The notes: a model not told the origin generated them from the sequence alone. Shown: positions 11,880-22,901, numbered from the stretch's first letter. The stretch is 64,000 bases of DNA from Desulfuromonadales bacterium (GCA_013349325.1 DUZX01000002.1:1-64000); one strand, 5' to 3'. A program made the numbers and translations.

Positions 11880-12146
11880 TTACCCTTCGTGTACATCATA
11901 CTTGATGTCCAGTTTGTTCATCATCCAGACATAAGTCCAGATCAGGATGACAAAGATGACCATTGATCCCTGGTTGGCAAACCAGAACCCGAGCGGAAAA
12001 CCGCCGATCATGTAGGCATCCAGCTGATCGACTACCATGATGCCGCAAAAAAACGATACGAAGAACCAGATCGCAAGGTGAACGATGATGATCTTAAGGT
12101 TTTCCTTCCAGTAGGCCTGTAACTCCTTTGTTGCATGAACAGACAT
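11880..12146 (-). CDS. DUF4212 symporter small subunit
   Basis: An 88-residue membrane protein with two hydrophobic helices (IIIVHLAIWFFVSFFCGIMV and GSMVIFVILIWTYVWMMNKL), matching the small DUF4212 partner of VC_2705-type sodium:solute symporters. The ATG at 12146 is preceded by GAGGGGG; the longer in-frame extension has no support. It lies 51 bp upstream of the large subunit on the same strand, so a two-gene operon is very likely. Confidence 0.88.
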   Translation of the reverse strand: MSVHATKELQAYWKENLKIIIVHLAIWFFVSFFCGIMVVDQLDAYMIGGFPLGFWFANQGSMVIFVILIWTYVWMMNKLDIKYDVHEG

Positions 12147-12320
12147 AACGTAACCCCCTCTTGTTTGATGTTGACGTCTTTTGAAACGGTTTCCGATATT
12201 ATTATGGCATTTTCCTCCTTTCCGTGTGGGGGGCTGCCACCCGTCCCCTGCCCATCTATGCGGGCGGTTAGTGGTTAATAAAATACTTCGCCTCGATTGA
12301 AAAATGTATTGCAAAGAACT

Positions 12321-13079
12321 TTATGCGTACGCCCGCGAATAGCCGAATTTCATTGAAAGCAGCTCTGCCCCCTCCAGCATGCAGGGAATCACCTCTTTTT
12401 CCAGCCGCTCCTGCAGCATGCGGAACGAAGGGGCGAGCAATGTCAGAGCTCCGACGACCTTGCCGGCATAATCTCGGATAACGACCGCCACGGTGCAGAT
12501 GCCTTCACCCAGTCCGTTGAAATCAACCGCGACTCCCTTGCGGCGGATCTCATCCAGTTCGACTTCAAGCTGCTGTACATCCTTGATTCCGCCTTTCTTG
12601 CCCCGGCCAAAGAGGTCGATTGAGCTGACCGATTTGAGCACTTTGCCAGCGGCGTTGGTAAAGAAGGGGAAACGTTTGCCAATCATGTCGGCTGCCTTGG
12701 TCTGCTGGAAAGAATCGACCATATCTAGAAACAGCACCTCATTGTTGTTGGCTACGGTGAAGTAGATGGCTTCGTCCAGCTTGCGTGCCAGTTCAACCAT
12801 GATCGGATGTGCCATTCTGATGAGATTGTCACTTTTCAGGATATGCTGGGCCATTTCAAACGCATGTAAGCCGAGGTTATATGTGTTGGTCGCTTTGTTG
12901 CGCTCGACCAGCCCCTTGTTCTCGAGAGTGGCAAGCAAGCGAAAGGTCTTGTTGTGGCTTAAACCGAGTTTTTTCTCCAAAACAACGAGTGATGGACTTT
13001 CACCGCCTTGAGCAAGAGCTTCAAGCAGATCTATAGCCTTGACTACGGCCTGAACGGAATAAACGCCTTTTTCTCTCAT
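12321..13079 (-). CDS. IclR-family transcriptional regulator
   Basis: A 252-residue regulator. The N-terminal winged helix-turn-helix covers about residues 6-68 (VVKAIDLLEALAQGGESPSL, LGLSHNKTFRLLATLENKGL). The C-terminal effector-binding domain is IclR-type (RMAHPIMVELARKLDEAIYF, GKVLKSVSSIDLF, GEGICTVAVVIRDYAGKVVG). It sits just upstream of, and in the same direction as, the symporter pair, so local control of that operon by a small organic acid is the natural inference. Confidence 0.9.
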   Translation of the reverse strand: MREKGVYSVQAVVKAIDLLEALAQGGESPSLVVLEKKLGLSHNKTFRLLATLENKGLVERNKATNTYNLGLHAFEMAQHILKSDNLIRMAHPIMVELARKLDEAIYFTVANNNEVLFLDMVDSFQQTKAADMIGKRFPFFTNAAGKVLKSVSSIDLFGRGKKGGIKDVQQLEVELDEIRRKGVAVDFNGLGEGICTVAVVIRDYAGKVVGALTLLAPSFRMLQERLEKEVIPCMLEGAELLSMKFGYSRAYA

Positions 13080-13287
13080 ATCTTCAGGTGCTCCTATTTA
13101 TTGAAATGAGTGTATGCATTCAAATTTACTAGACTTAAAAGTTGTGCCAATGCACTTCACAAAGCGCTGACGCTGTAAAGATTAGGCGTGCAAAAAAACG
13201 TGAATCCTTGATTGAAAGCTGCAACAGCGACAATCAACCAGTTAAGCGGGTAGACGTTCTTGAAAACTTTTTGGATTTACAAAAGGA

Positions 13288-13584
13288 CTATACGGAGGGA
13301 GCAACAGGGGGGGGGGCTCTGCCATGTTTGATTTCGTGGTGACTGTCAATTGCAGGTAATGTTGGAAAAGAAACAATGCATTTATCGGGAGGACTGGCGA
13401 TAACTGTCAACGGAGACGCTTGTACCACCTGATGCGCAACGGTAATGCTGTTTCTTCTTGATTCCTGTACAGGGGCATTGATGGTAACGAGGATGTAAAA
13501 ATTGGGGATTTCAGACGTAGAAAATGAGACTGGCGAAATCACCAGCAATGCAAATAAGACTATGTGGGACAGCAACCGTTTCAT
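13288..13584 (-). CDS. Possible small exported protein
   Basis: A 98-residue open frame that begins with a convincing signal-peptide-like segment (MKRLLSHIVLFALLVISPVS) and then has no recognisable domain. The ribosome-binding site is weak (GGGGCCC). Near its 3' end the frame crosses a run of ten G at 13307-13316, which on this strand encodes the last prolines; slippage would change only the final residues. It may be real or chance. Confidence 0.35.
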   Translation of the reverse strand: MKRLLSHIVLFALLVISPVSFSTSEIPNFYILVTINAPVQESRRNSITVAHQVVQASPLTVIASPPDKCIVSFPTLPAIDSHHEIKHGRAPPPVAPSV

Positions 13585-13969
13585 AGCGGGCCCCGAAAAC
13601 CTGTCATGCTATTCACATTTCAAAAAAACATATGCAGGAAAATATAACAACAAACCAATGGAAAACTAATACGGCGTTACAAAATTGTCAACAACTTTAT
13701 TGAATTACAGCCAGTATATGTTTGTATGAATAAAAACAGATGTTTATGTCTTTAAAAATATAAATGGTGTTCGTTTATCTAAATTTACCATTGTTTTATT
13801 TATTGTGATTGTAGCGTTTTGGTGCGGTATGCACCGGTGTAAATGATTAATGATACATTGTGTTTTTGTAACAGCATTATAATCCGACAGATAAAATAAT
13901 TAGATTTTAATTACCCTTTAAGCTATAACACAGGCAGTTTTGTTACCAAATTAGCTAACAGGTGAAAGT
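13585..13969. other. AT-rich intergenic region
   Basis: About 385 bp between two divergent frames. It is strongly AT-rich and contains no open frame, RNA gene or strong hairpin that I can support. It presumably holds the promoter for the CBS/DUF294 gene. Confidence 0.5.
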
Positions 13970-15421
13970 ATGCCGACGACAAGCGAAGACAGTTTATTCT
14001 TCATACCTGTTGAAGAGGTCTGCCATCGCCCGGTTGTTACCTGTTCACCCGGCCTTGGGCTGATTGAAATGTCTCGTCTGATGATGGCAAATAATATTTC
14101 AGGCATCATCAGCGTTGAGGACGACAAACCGGTCGGCATCGTCTCTTTACGCGACTTACGCAACCTGATCGCCACCAAGGCCGGCGAAATTATGACGTTG
14201 ACTGTGCGTGATGTTATGAAAACTTCACTGATCACCATCTACAGCAACGATTACCTCTTTAAAGCCATTTTTCTGATGGCCAAACATAACATTCATCGCC
14301 TGATTGTAATCGATGAATTCGACAGATTGACCGGTATTATAACCGACACCGATCTTTTGAGAATTCAGACCCGCAGCCCGCTCTATCTCGTACAGGAGAT
14401 TGAATCAGCAGGATCAATTGATCAATTGCGCACTCTTGGCCAGAAAATGACCGGTATGCTGTACTACGCAGTTAAAACGAATGCTGATGCCCAGAGTTTG
14501 ATTCAGTTGATAGCGCACTTTAACGATGCGCTTACGCAGCGCCTGATCCACATTCTGGATTGTTGCCATGATATCCGGCTGCCGGCAGGTGCGGCATATC
14601 TGTCTCTGGGAAGTGAAGGGCGGCAGGAACAAACCCTGCGAACTGACCAGGATAGCGCCATCGTTTACCGCGACGATCTTTCAGGTAATGATATTACAGA
14701 AGTACGACGCTTTGCAGAGCATCTTGTCTCCGCTCTTGAAAGAGTTGGAGTGCCTCTTTGTCCCGGTAACATGATGGCTAGCAATCCGGAGTGGTGTCAC
14801 AGTCTGTCCGAATGGAAAGTGCTGATTGATCGATGGATTTCTCGCCCGGACCCCGACGCGACGGTCCATTTCGGAGTTTTTCAGGATTTGCGCGTGCTGC
14901 ACGGCGATACCGTATTCGAGGCAGAATTGCGCAATCATATCTGCAAATGCGTCAGCAGTAACTCAATTTTCCTGCCGAGTATGGCTCGCAATATCGTGCG
15001 TTTTAAGCCGCCAATCGGTATATTCGGGCGATTTCAGGTTGAAAAGAAAGGCGATCAGCGAGGAAAGCTGGATTTAAAAAAGGGGGGGCTGTTTGCCCTG
15101 ACCAGGGGGGTAAGCCTGATAGCGCTTGAGGCTGGCTTCATGGGAGGAACGACATGGTCTAAACTTGACAGGCTCCACCTCCTGCACCTTGTGTCGGATC
15201 ATGATTTGGAGATCATTCGGGATGCATTCACTTTTCTGATAAAGATGCGGTTAAACAAACAGTTGATTGCCATGTCATCGGGAAAAGCGGTGGATAATTT
15301 TGTTGATCCAATGGTCTTGATGGACCGGGATAAGGATCTGCTTCGTGCGGCTTTTAAGGGAGTCGATACGTTGCTTAATATTCTGAAAAGCCGTTACCAG
15401 CTTGATATGATGGCCCGATAG
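13970..15421 (+). CDS. CBS-domain and DUF294 putative nucleotidyltransferase
   Basis: A 483-residue cytoplasmic protein. Two CBS motifs occupy about residues 10-130 (GIISVEDDKPVGIVSLRDLR and RLIVIDEFDRLTGIITDTDL), a module that usually binds adenine nucleotides. The middle part is a DUF294/GlnD-like nucleotidyltransferase core, seen in LGSEGRQEQTLRTDQDSAIV, where Gly-Ser and the D-x-D pair form the metal site. An all-helical C-terminal domain follows. Such proteins are thought to be signalling nucleotidyltransferases; the substrate is unknown. The gene stands alone, reading toward the serS/tRNA-Ser unit. Confidence 0.85.
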   Translation: MPTTSEDSLFFIPVEEVCHRPVVTCSPGLGLIEMSRLMMANNISGIISVEDDKPVGIVSLRDLRNLIATKAGEIMTLTVRDVMKTSLITIYSNDYLFKAIFLMAKHNIHRLIVIDEFDRLTGIITDTDLLRIQTRSPLYLVQEIESAGSIDQLRTLGQKMTGMLYYAVKTNADAQSLIQLIAHFNDALTQRLIHILDCCHDIRLPAGAAYLSLGSEGRQEQTLRTDQDSAIVYRDDLSGNDITEVRRFAEHLVSALERVGVPLCPGNMMASNPEWCHSLSEWKVLIDRWISRPDPDATVHFGVFQDLRVLHGDTVFEAELRNHICKCVSSNSIFLPSMARNIVRFKPPIGIFGRFQVEKKGDQRGKLDLKKGGLFALTRGVSLIALEAGFMGGTTWSKLDRLHLLHLVSDHDLEIIRDAFTFLIKMRLNKQLIAMSSGKAVDNFVDPMVLMDRDKDLLRAAFKGVDTLLNILKSRYQLDMMAR

Positions 15422-15820
15422 TTCGTCCAGTATTACAAATTACCCTATAAAAGGCAGTTTTACCGCAGGGGATGCAGCCAAAAACAGGCGCTTTTAATCG
15501 ATGTTCTCATATAAAACAGCAAGTTATGGGTAAAGAGTCTATCGCCGTGATGGCTTAAACACGTGTCCTTTGCGGTTTAGAATTATTGCAACCTCCTGAA
15601 GTATAGCTCCGGAACCGGTACTAAGAGCTCCGGTTCCGCCTCAGTAATGCTGATAATGGATCTAAAAAATGGGCAAATTTAAGGGGCGTTCAAAGCTAAT
15701 AAAACCGCTCATAAATGTCCATTTTTTTGAATTACTTCACTTCCAAATCAAATACAAATCACTGCCAAATCAAAAAAACGCGCTACAGCCAAATTTGCGC
15801 CAAATCGGTTATTGAGCAAC
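15422..15820. other. Intergenic region with hairpin and CCAAAT repeats
   Basis: About 400 bp without a gene. It contains a 9-bp hairpin (CGGAACCGG at 15610 paired with CCGGTTCCG ending at 15638) without a U tract. It also contains four CCAAAT copies at 15743, 15765, 15789 and 15800, two of them extended to CCAAATCAAA. The same extended motif occurs at the start of the window. No open frame is supported. Confidence 0.5.
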
Positions 15821-15854
15821 AAAAAAGCACTTACCTGTAAGAGCGTAAGTGCTT
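15821..15854 (-). terminator. Intrinsic terminator of tRNA-Ser
   Basis: A perfect 10-bp stem (AAGCACTTAC with GTAAGTGCTT, 10-nt loop), followed on the minus strand by a run of T (complement of 15821-15826). It starts about 10 nt after the tRNA 3' end, so it terminates the serS/tRNA-Ser transcript. Confidence 0.85.
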
Positions 15855-15863
15855 GATTTTAAA

Positions 15864-15951
15864 TGGCGGAGAAGGTGAGATTCGAACTCACGGAGGTGTT
15901 ACCCTCGGCGGTTTTCAAGACCGCTGCCTTAAACCACTCGGCCACCTCTCC
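15864..15951 (-). tRNA. tRNA-Ser (UGA anticodon)
   Basis: The reverse strand folds as a class II tRNA: a 7-bp acceptor stem (GGAGAGG with CUUCUCC, one G-U), discriminator G and encoded CCA at 15866-15864, a T-loop GTTCGAATC, a long variable arm, and an anticodon loop CTTGAAA giving UGA. The extra arm and G73 fit serine. It lies about 60 nt downstream of serS on the same strand and is followed by a strong terminator, so it is probably co-transcribed with the synthetase that charges it. Confidence 0.96.
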
Positions 15952-16014
15952 GAATTTGAGGTATTGTCTATAGCACATTGATTTTCAAAATTCAAAGAAT
16001 AATCCTTCCTGACC

Positions 16015-17295
<1,281 letters not shown>

Positions 17296-17349
17296 TTATT
17301 TTTCGGTATGAAGCGTGTATTTACTTAGCATCTGAACTCGTACACGTCA

Positions 17350-18387
17350 ATGCAAAAGAGCCCGATGAAATCGATCTACTCCCATATCCTGCTGGTTGCA
17401 ATCCTGCTCTGCCTCCCGTTCACTCTGCACGCCGAAGAGATCATTATCAACGCCGTCGGGGACATTATGCTGGCCGGCAGGTGGGCGCCCGTCCTGAAAA
17501 AAAGAGGCTACGATCATCCCTTTGACGGCGTCAGGGCGCACCTGGCGGGGGCTGATATCAACCTCGGCAACCTGGAAGCTCCGATTGCACGCGGCGGTGA
17601 TGAATTCCGCGAAAAGAAGTTCCGGTTCCGGGCTGAACCGGCCGTTGCCACGGCGCTGCAACGGGCCGGCTTTAATCTGGTGACGCTGGCCAATAATCAC
17701 AGCATGGATTTTGGCGCTTCAGCTCTGGAAGAAACGCTGCTGCATCTGAAAAATGCCGGCATCGCCTGGGTCGGTGCCGGCAACAATCTCGGCGAAGCCC
17801 GCCAGATGAAGCTTTTCACCATCAAGGGGACGAGAATCGCTTTTCTGGGCTACTCGTTAACCCAACCGATTGAGTTTTTTGTCGGCAAGGAACGCCCCGG
17901 CACCGCCCCCGGCTACGCACGGATGGTAGCCTCCGATGTTGCGGCAGCCCGCACACAGGCCGATTTTGTGATCGTCTCCTTCCACTGGGGCAAAGAGGCC
18001 AATCCGCTCGTACAACCCTACCAGCAGACCGCTGCTCATAATGCGGTTGATGCCGGTGCGGACGCTGTTATCGGGCACCATCCGCATATCCTGCAAGGAA
18101 TTGAGCGTTACAAACGCGCCATTATTTTCTATAGTCTGGGCAATTTCACCTTTGCCGCTAAAAGCACGACAGCCGATGTCAGCGCCATCATCCGCCTGCG
18201 ACTGAACGGCGAGCAGCGCAGCGCCGAGGTACTGCCGCTGGACGTACTGTACCGGCGGGTCGGCTTCCAGCCGCAGCTGTTGAAAGGGGTGAGAGGCGCT
18301 GAGGTTATCGATAAACTGAACATCCTCTCAGAAACATTCAACACCAGGATCCAGAGTAAAGAAGGAAGATATACAATACCATTCTGA
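17350..18387 (+). CDS. CapA-like metallophosphatase-fold protein
   Basis: A 345-residue exported protein of the CapA/PgsA family, named after capsule and poly-gamma-glutamate synthesis. A signal peptide (SHILLVAILLCLPFTLHAEE) is followed by the family motifs NAVGDIMLAGRW, LGNLEAPIARGG, LANNHSMDFG, VSFHWGKEANPL, VIGHHPHILQGIE and FYSLGNFTF, which supply the metal-binding residues. The start at 17350 is taken, but an ATG at 17365 with AAAGAG upstream is equally possible. It is divergent from serS. Capsule genes are absent nearby, so the role is open. Confidence 0.82.
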   Translation: MQKSPMKSIYSHILLVAILLCLPFTLHAEEIIINAVGDIMLAGRWAPVLKKRGYDHPFDGVRAHLAGADINLGNLEAPIARGGDEFREKKFRFRAEPAVATALQRAGFNLVTLANNHSMDFGASALEETLLHLKNAGIAWVGAGNNLGEARQMKLFTIKGTRIAFLGYSLTQPIEFFVGKERPGTAPGYARMVASDVAAARTQADFVIVSFHWGKEANPLVQPYQQTAAHNAVDAGADAVIGHHPHILQGIERYKRAIIFYSLGNFTFAAKSTTADVSAIIRLRLNGEQRSAEVLPLDVLYRRVGFQPQLLKGVRGAEVIDKLNILSETFNTRIQSKEGRYTIPF

Positions 18388-18427
18388 CATCAGGAGCTTT
18401 AAGCCAGCACCATGCAAAGACTGTAAC

Positions 18428-18646
18428 CTCACCACAGAGTCACGGAGAGCACAGGGAAATTACATTCATAATCAGTTACTTACTGGAACAAGAACCATCG
18501 GAGAGAACCTTTTTGGTTAAACCATAGAATTTGTCCCATGTTTTTGATTACTTGCATAGAAGCATCCGTTTTCGTGCGTTCATCTGCGGTTAACTGTTTT
18601 TTTCAAATTTAATTCCTTCTCAGCGTTCTCTGTGACTCTGTGGTGG
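18428..18646. repeat. Element bounded by inverted CACAGAG termini (copy 1)
   Basis: The left end reads CTCACCACAGAGTCACGGAG and the right end is its near-complement (TCTCTGTGACTCTGTGGTGG). The roughly 220 bp between them has no open frame. A related element lies at 30763-31117. It looks like a non-coding inverted-repeat mobile or interspersed element filling the gap between capA and the radical SAM gene. Confidence 0.65.
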
Positions 18647-18685
18647 AAGTGTCGTTTGCAGTAACAGCTGGTACTGAAATTACCC

Positions 18686-20389
18686 ATGAAAATACTTCTT
18701 ACCACCCTGCATGCCAAATATTCCCACGCTTCGCTGGCACTCCCCTGTCTGGCGGCCTACTGCCATGACATACCGGATGCCGGGCTGGTCATCCGCGAAT
18801 ATACTGTTAATGAACCGCGCGAACATATTCTGCGCCTGATCATGGCCGAAGAGGCTGATTTGGTGGCTTTTTCCTGTTATATCTGGAATATCGAAACGAC
18901 GCTGCGGATTGTAGCGGACATCAAAAAAATAGCTCCGGCAAGCAGAATCGTCCTGGGGGGGCCGGAAGTATCCTTCGGCATATTTGAGCTGATGCGGGCC
19001 AATCCGGCGGTTGATTTTGTCATCAAGGGAGAGGGGGAAGTACCTTTCCGGCAACTGCTGGAAACTGTCATCAGGGAACCCGCCACGCTGCTGCCGGAAT
19101 ATCTGGCAGCGATCGACAACCTGTTTTTCCGGGATGGTGTCGACACGGTCTCCGGCCCGCTCAGCAGCAAAAATCTGGAGCTCAACAGCCTGCCATCACC
19201 CTTTGCAGCCGGCCTGGTGGATCTGGCCAAGCCGCTGATCTATTACGAAACTTCACGCGGCTGTCCCTTCTCGTGTGCCTTCTGCCTCTCCTCGGTTGAA
19301 GGGAGCGTGCGCTCTTTCGGGATGGAGCGGATCGAAGCTGATCTTCTGTTTCTGATGTACACCGGAGTAACGCAGATCAAGCTGGTTGACCGCACCTTCA
19401 ATTATGACGCCGGGCGCGCCAATCAGATCTGGGAGTTCATCCTGAAGCATAACCGGGGCAGTCATTTTCATTTTGAGATCGCTGCCGATCTGCTGAGCGA
19501 TGAAAATATGCGCACTCTGGCGCGCGTTCCGGCAGGCACATTTCACTTTGAAATCGGTGTGCAGTCATCATCGCCAGCCACGCTTGAAAAAGTTGCGCGG
19601 ACTGCCGATCTGGAGCGGATTTTTTCAAATGTCCGGCGGCTGCGAGCCGGGACCGGCATTGAACTGCACCTCGATCTGGTGGCCGGACTGCCGGGGGAGG
19701 ATTACGCCGGTTTCCTGGCATCTCTACAGGCTCTTGCTGACCTGAAGCCGGATATGATCCAGATCGAACCGCTCAAGCTGCTCAAAGGCACCCCGATGCG
19801 CGCCCGTGCCGATCGCAGCGGCTATGCCTGTTCCGATGCGCCCCCCTATACGATCCTGAGTACGCCCTGGCTCTCCTACGCAGATATCTGCCGCATCGAG
19901 ACCATCGGTCGGCTGCTGGACCTGTTCGGCAAGCATGGCGGTTTTCCATCGACCTTGCAGTTTCTGCAACGGAACATTCCCGCAGCAGAGGTTTTTGACC
20001 GGATGGCCCGCCAGGCCGGCCACGAAAATCTCTCCAGCCTCTCCTGCCGGCGCGTCTACGAACTCTTCTACCGCCTGGCAGAACCGCTGCTGGAAACCGC
20101 TGAGATGCCGCAGCTACAGGAAGCGCTCCTCTATGACTATTGCCGGAGCGAAATGCCACTGATGGGCAAGCTGCCGGGCTTTGCGACTGTCCTCCAGAGC
20201 GATTGCAGCTGGCCCGGCCTGCGTGATCTGCCGACGGATCTGAACCTGCCGAAAGATTGTCGCGTCAAGGCCTTCCGTTACACATTTTCACACGATTATC
20301 GTACAGCGGAACATCAGCAGGGGCGGATAACGATTACATTCGTCTACGTCTCCGGCAGTGGGCAGGGGCTTAAGATATTTGTCGTGTGA
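18686..20389 (+). CDS. B12-binding radical SAM protein (DUF4080 type)
   Basis: A 567-residue cytoplasmic iron-sulfur enzyme. Residues 1 to about 140 form a cobalamin-binding Rossmann domain (LLTTLHAKYSHASLALPCLA, VLGGPEVSF). The radical SAM core follows with the CX3CX2C cluster in SRGCPFSCAFCLSSVEG (about residue 190-205) and FEIGVQSSSPATLEKVARTA. The C-terminal region resembles DUF4080. Proteins of this architecture perform methylations or rearrangements on unknown substrates. It converges with the small gene at 20390, whose stop directly abuts. Confidence 0.85.
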   Translation: MKILLTTLHAKYSHASLALPCLAAYCHDIPDAGLVIREYTVNEPREHILRLIMAEEADLVAFSCYIWNIETTLRIVADIKKIAPASRIVLGGPEVSFGIFELMRANPAVDFVIKGEGEVPFRQLLETVIREPATLLPEYLAAIDNLFFRDGVDTVSGPLSSKNLELNSLPSPFAAGLVDLAKPLIYYETSRGCPFSCAFCLSSVEGSVRSFGMERIEADLLFLMYTGVTQIKLVDRTFNYDAGRANQIWEFILKHNRGSHFHFEIAADLLSDENMRTLARVPAGTFHFEIGVQSSSPATLEKVARTADLERIFSNVRRLRAGTGIELHLDLVAGLPGEDYAGFLASLQALADLKPDMIQIEPLKLLKGTPMRARADRSGYACSDAPPYTILSTPWLSYADICRIETIGRLLDLFGKHGGFPSTLQFLQRNIPAAEVFDRMARQAGHENLSSLSCRRVYELFYRLAEPLLETAEMPQLQEALLYDYCRSEMPLMGKLPGFATVLQSDCSWPGLRDLPTDLNLPKDCRVKAFRYTFSHDYRTAEHQQGRITITFVYVSGSGQGLKIFVV

Positions 20390-20647
20390 TTAATAACTGC
20401 AGGCATCTTCATGCCACTCAACCGGTTCCATAACCGTCTGTTTCCCCAGTGCAGCCAGCAGGGCGTCCATATCCTCCACAAAGCCGGGCATGATGGCGAT
20501 GCGAATAATGCCTTCTCTGTTGTCAACCGTGCTCATGACATTCATCCCTTCGTAAGCCTCCAGGATAAACTTGAGAAAAACCATGTCGTGATGAGCGACC
20601 TTGAAATAGCGGCAGATCATGGCATCTTTACGACTACTACTGTCCAT
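20390..20647 (-). CDS. Small DUF4911-like protein
   Basis: An 85-residue protein with an alternating strand-helix pattern (YFKVAHHDMVFLKFILEAYE, IIRIAIMPGFVEDMDALLAA). The length and the opening CRYFKV...FLKFILE resemble the uncharacterised DUF4911 family; this is from memory and not checked. The ATG at 20647 is preferred over 20665 because a purine-rich GGGGGAG lies 4 nt upstream. It is divergent from kup and convergent with the radical SAM gene. Confidence 0.6.
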   Translation of the reverse strand: MDSSSRKDAMICRYFKVAHHDMVFLKFILEAYEGMNVMSTVDNREGIIRIAIMPGFVEDMDALLAALGKQTVMEPVEWHEDACSY

Positions 20648-20799
20648 CAGACTCCCCCTCTGCATGTGCTTTGCAGCGCAAGTGTAGCAACTTCAGCACC
20701 ACTGTAAAGCATTATTGTGCCGCAGCACGAAGCCCTTTTATATTGTCACTCCCGACACGCGGTGATATAACGCGAACGCGCAATTTCGGAGGCATCTCT

Positions 20800-22617
20800 A
20801 TGAAACATACTGAAGCTGACTCCTACTGGGGCGGCATCATTAAATCAATGGGACTGGTGTTCGGCGACATCGGCACCAGCCCGATCTATACACTGACCGT
20901 TATTATCGCCCTGACCAAACCGACCCAGGAAAACGTTTTTGGCATTATCTCTCTGATCGTCTGGACTCTGATGATCCTGGTCAACATCGAATACGCCCTG
21001 CTGGCCATGAGCCTCTCCCGTAAAGGCGAAGGTGGTACCATCGTTCTGCGCGAGATTCTGGTGCGGATGATCAAACCGGGGCGGCAGATGCTATTCATAA
21101 CCTTTCTCTCCTATCTGGGGGTAGCGCTGCTGCTGGGTGACGGCGTCATAACCCCGGCTATTTCGATTCTCTCAGCAGTAGAAGGTATCGAGCTGATACC
21201 GGGGTTGGAACACACATCGCAGAATATTCTGATACTGATCGCCGCCATCATTGCGATATTTCTGTTTATCTTTCAGTTCAAAGGGACAGATAAAGTCGCA
21301 AAAGCTTTCGGACCGGTCATGGTGGTCTGGTTTGCGGCCCTGACAATATCCGGCGTGCTGGCGCTGTTCACGTTTCCCGGCATACTGGCCGCCGTCAGTC
21401 CCCATTATGCCATCGGTTTTTTGATGAAAAACGGTCTGGCAGGCTTCTTCGTACTCTCGGAGGTCATTCTCTGCGCGACTGGCGGAGAGGCGCTTTACGC
21501 CGACATGGGGCATCTGGGACGTAAACCGGTCAAGCGGGCCTGGTATCTGGTTTTTGCTGCGCTGGTCTTCAACTATCTTGGACAGGGCGCCTTTATTATC
21601 AACCATCCTCATGCAAAAAATATTCTTTTCGGCATGGTCCAATCTCAATCATCCATGCTTTACATTCCCTTTCTGATTTTAACGATCATGGCGACCGTCA
21701 TCGCCTCCCAGGCGCTGATCAGCGGTGTTTTTTCAATCGTCTATCAAGGGATTACGACGCGCATCCTGCCGCTCCTGAAGGTGGATTACACATCGCACCA
21801 ACTCAAATCACAGATCTACATCGGTGCTGTTAACTGGATTCTGCTGGGTCTGGTGATCATGATCATGCTGGTCTTCCAGAAATCTGAAAACCTGGCAGCC
21901 GCCTACGGTCTGGCCGTCACCGGGACCATGACCATCACCGGTATCATGATGGTCATGATCTTTTCGCGGACGCAAAAAAAATGGAAGGTGCCGGTAGCCC
22001 TGCTCGTTACGGTAGTCGATTTTGCTTTTCTGATTTCCAATCTCTATAAACTGCCGCATGGCGGCTACTGGTCACTGATTCTGGCATCCATTCCGCTGGC
22101 CGCCATTCTGATCTGGACCAAGGGACAACGCGCCCTCTACAAGGCGCTGCGCCCTCTGGATATGGAAACATATCTGATGAGCTATGAGCAGATTTATAAG
22201 AAAGGACATATTGCCGGCACCGGGCTGTTTTTCGTCAAGGAGTGGAACACCATCCCCCCCTATCTGGTTCATTGCACGATCCGTTCTAATATCATTTACG
22301 AGCGCAATGTCCTGATATCCATTTTCAGGACAGACGACCCCTACGGACTGGAAAGCCACATCACAACCTCGCTCGGAACCGGTCTTGACTCCTTCGAGAT
22401 CAAAGCCGGCTATATGGAAATGTTCGATATTGAACAGCTGCTAAAAAATAATGGCATCATCGAGAAGGTTATCTTCTACGGCATTGAGGATATCGCAACC
22501 GGCAACCCGGCCTGGAAAGTCTTCTCCATTCTCAAAAAACTGACACCCAATTTTGTACAATTCAACAAACTCCCGGCCGCAAAGCTGCAGGGAGTTGTTA
22601 CCAGAGTGGAGATGTAG
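20800..22617 (+). CDS. kup: Kup-type potassium uptake protein
   Basis: A 605-residue K+/H+ symporter of the Kup/TrkD family with about 12 membrane segments and a cytoplasmic C-terminal domain. Hallmarks are MGLVFGDIGTSPIYTLTVII, LSRKGEGGTIVLREIL, LGVALLLGDGVITPAISIL, CATGGEALYADMGHLGRKPV and NYLGQGAFII. The ATG at 20800 follows CGGAGG and gives the usual N-terminus; the frame is open further upstream but without a start signal. No c-di-AMP riboswitch is visible in the short leader. Confidence 0.95.
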   Translation: MKHTEADSYWGGIIKSMGLVFGDIGTSPIYTLTVIIALTKPTQENVFGIISLIVWTLMILVNIEYALLAMSLSRKGEGGTIVLREILVRMIKPGRQMLFITFLSYLGVALLLGDGVITPAISILSAVEGIELIPGLEHTSQNILILIAAIIAIFLFIFQFKGTDKVAKAFGPVMVVWFAALTISGVLALFTFPGILAAVSPHYAIGFLMKNGLAGFFVLSEVILCATGGEALYADMGHLGRKPVKRAWYLVFAALVFNYLGQGAFIINHPHAKNILFGMVQSQSSMLYIPFLILTIMATVIASQALISGVFSIVYQGITTRILPLLKVDYTSHQLKSQIYIGAVNWILLGLVIMIMLVFQKSENLAAAYGLAVTGTMTITGIMMVMIFSRTQKKWKVPVALLVTVVDFAFLISNLYKLPHGGYWSLILASIPLAAILIWTKGQRALYKALRPLDMETYLMSYEQIYKKGHIAGTGLFFVKEWNTIPPYLVHCTIRSNIIYERNVLISIFRTDDPYGLESHITTSLGTGLDSFEIKAGYMEMFDIEQLLKNNGIIEKVIFYGIEDIATGNPAWKVFSILKKLTPNFVQFNKLPAAKLQGVVTRVEM

Positions 22618-22661
22618 GATTCGTACCTGACAGTACCAACGTAAAGGTTTTCGTCATCTAC

Positions 22662-22760
22662 TCAGCACATATTTAAAAAGCTTGTCATTCCCGAAGATTT
22701 GATCAGGAATCCAGACTTTGACTTCGTGGATCCCCGATAGAATCACTCGGGGATGACGGG
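22662..22760. repeat. Interspersed ~100-bp repeat, copy A
   Basis: It begins CTCAGCACATATTTAAAAAG, continues through two CTTGTCATTCCCG/CGGGGATGACGGG-type inverted ends and contains CCAGACTTTGACTTCGTG. The same sequence in opposite orientation occurs at 34766-34866 with only a few differences. It occupies most of the gap between kup and hsdM. Confidence 0.8.
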
Positions 22761-22901
22761 CTTATTTGCTCGTACGGTGAAAGTACTGCATAGTTACAGG
22801 TTTTCAAAGAGAGCGGCTGCAATGCCGCTCTCTTTTGTTTGTGTGGGGTTTGCAAGGTGGATTTGCTATAACCCGTTGACATTTTTAAAGGAGTTTCAGA
22901 A

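Noticed and set aside
13307-13316. Run of ten G as a phase-variation switch
   Set aside because: It lies at the very end of a doubtful small frame, so slippage would hardly change the product.
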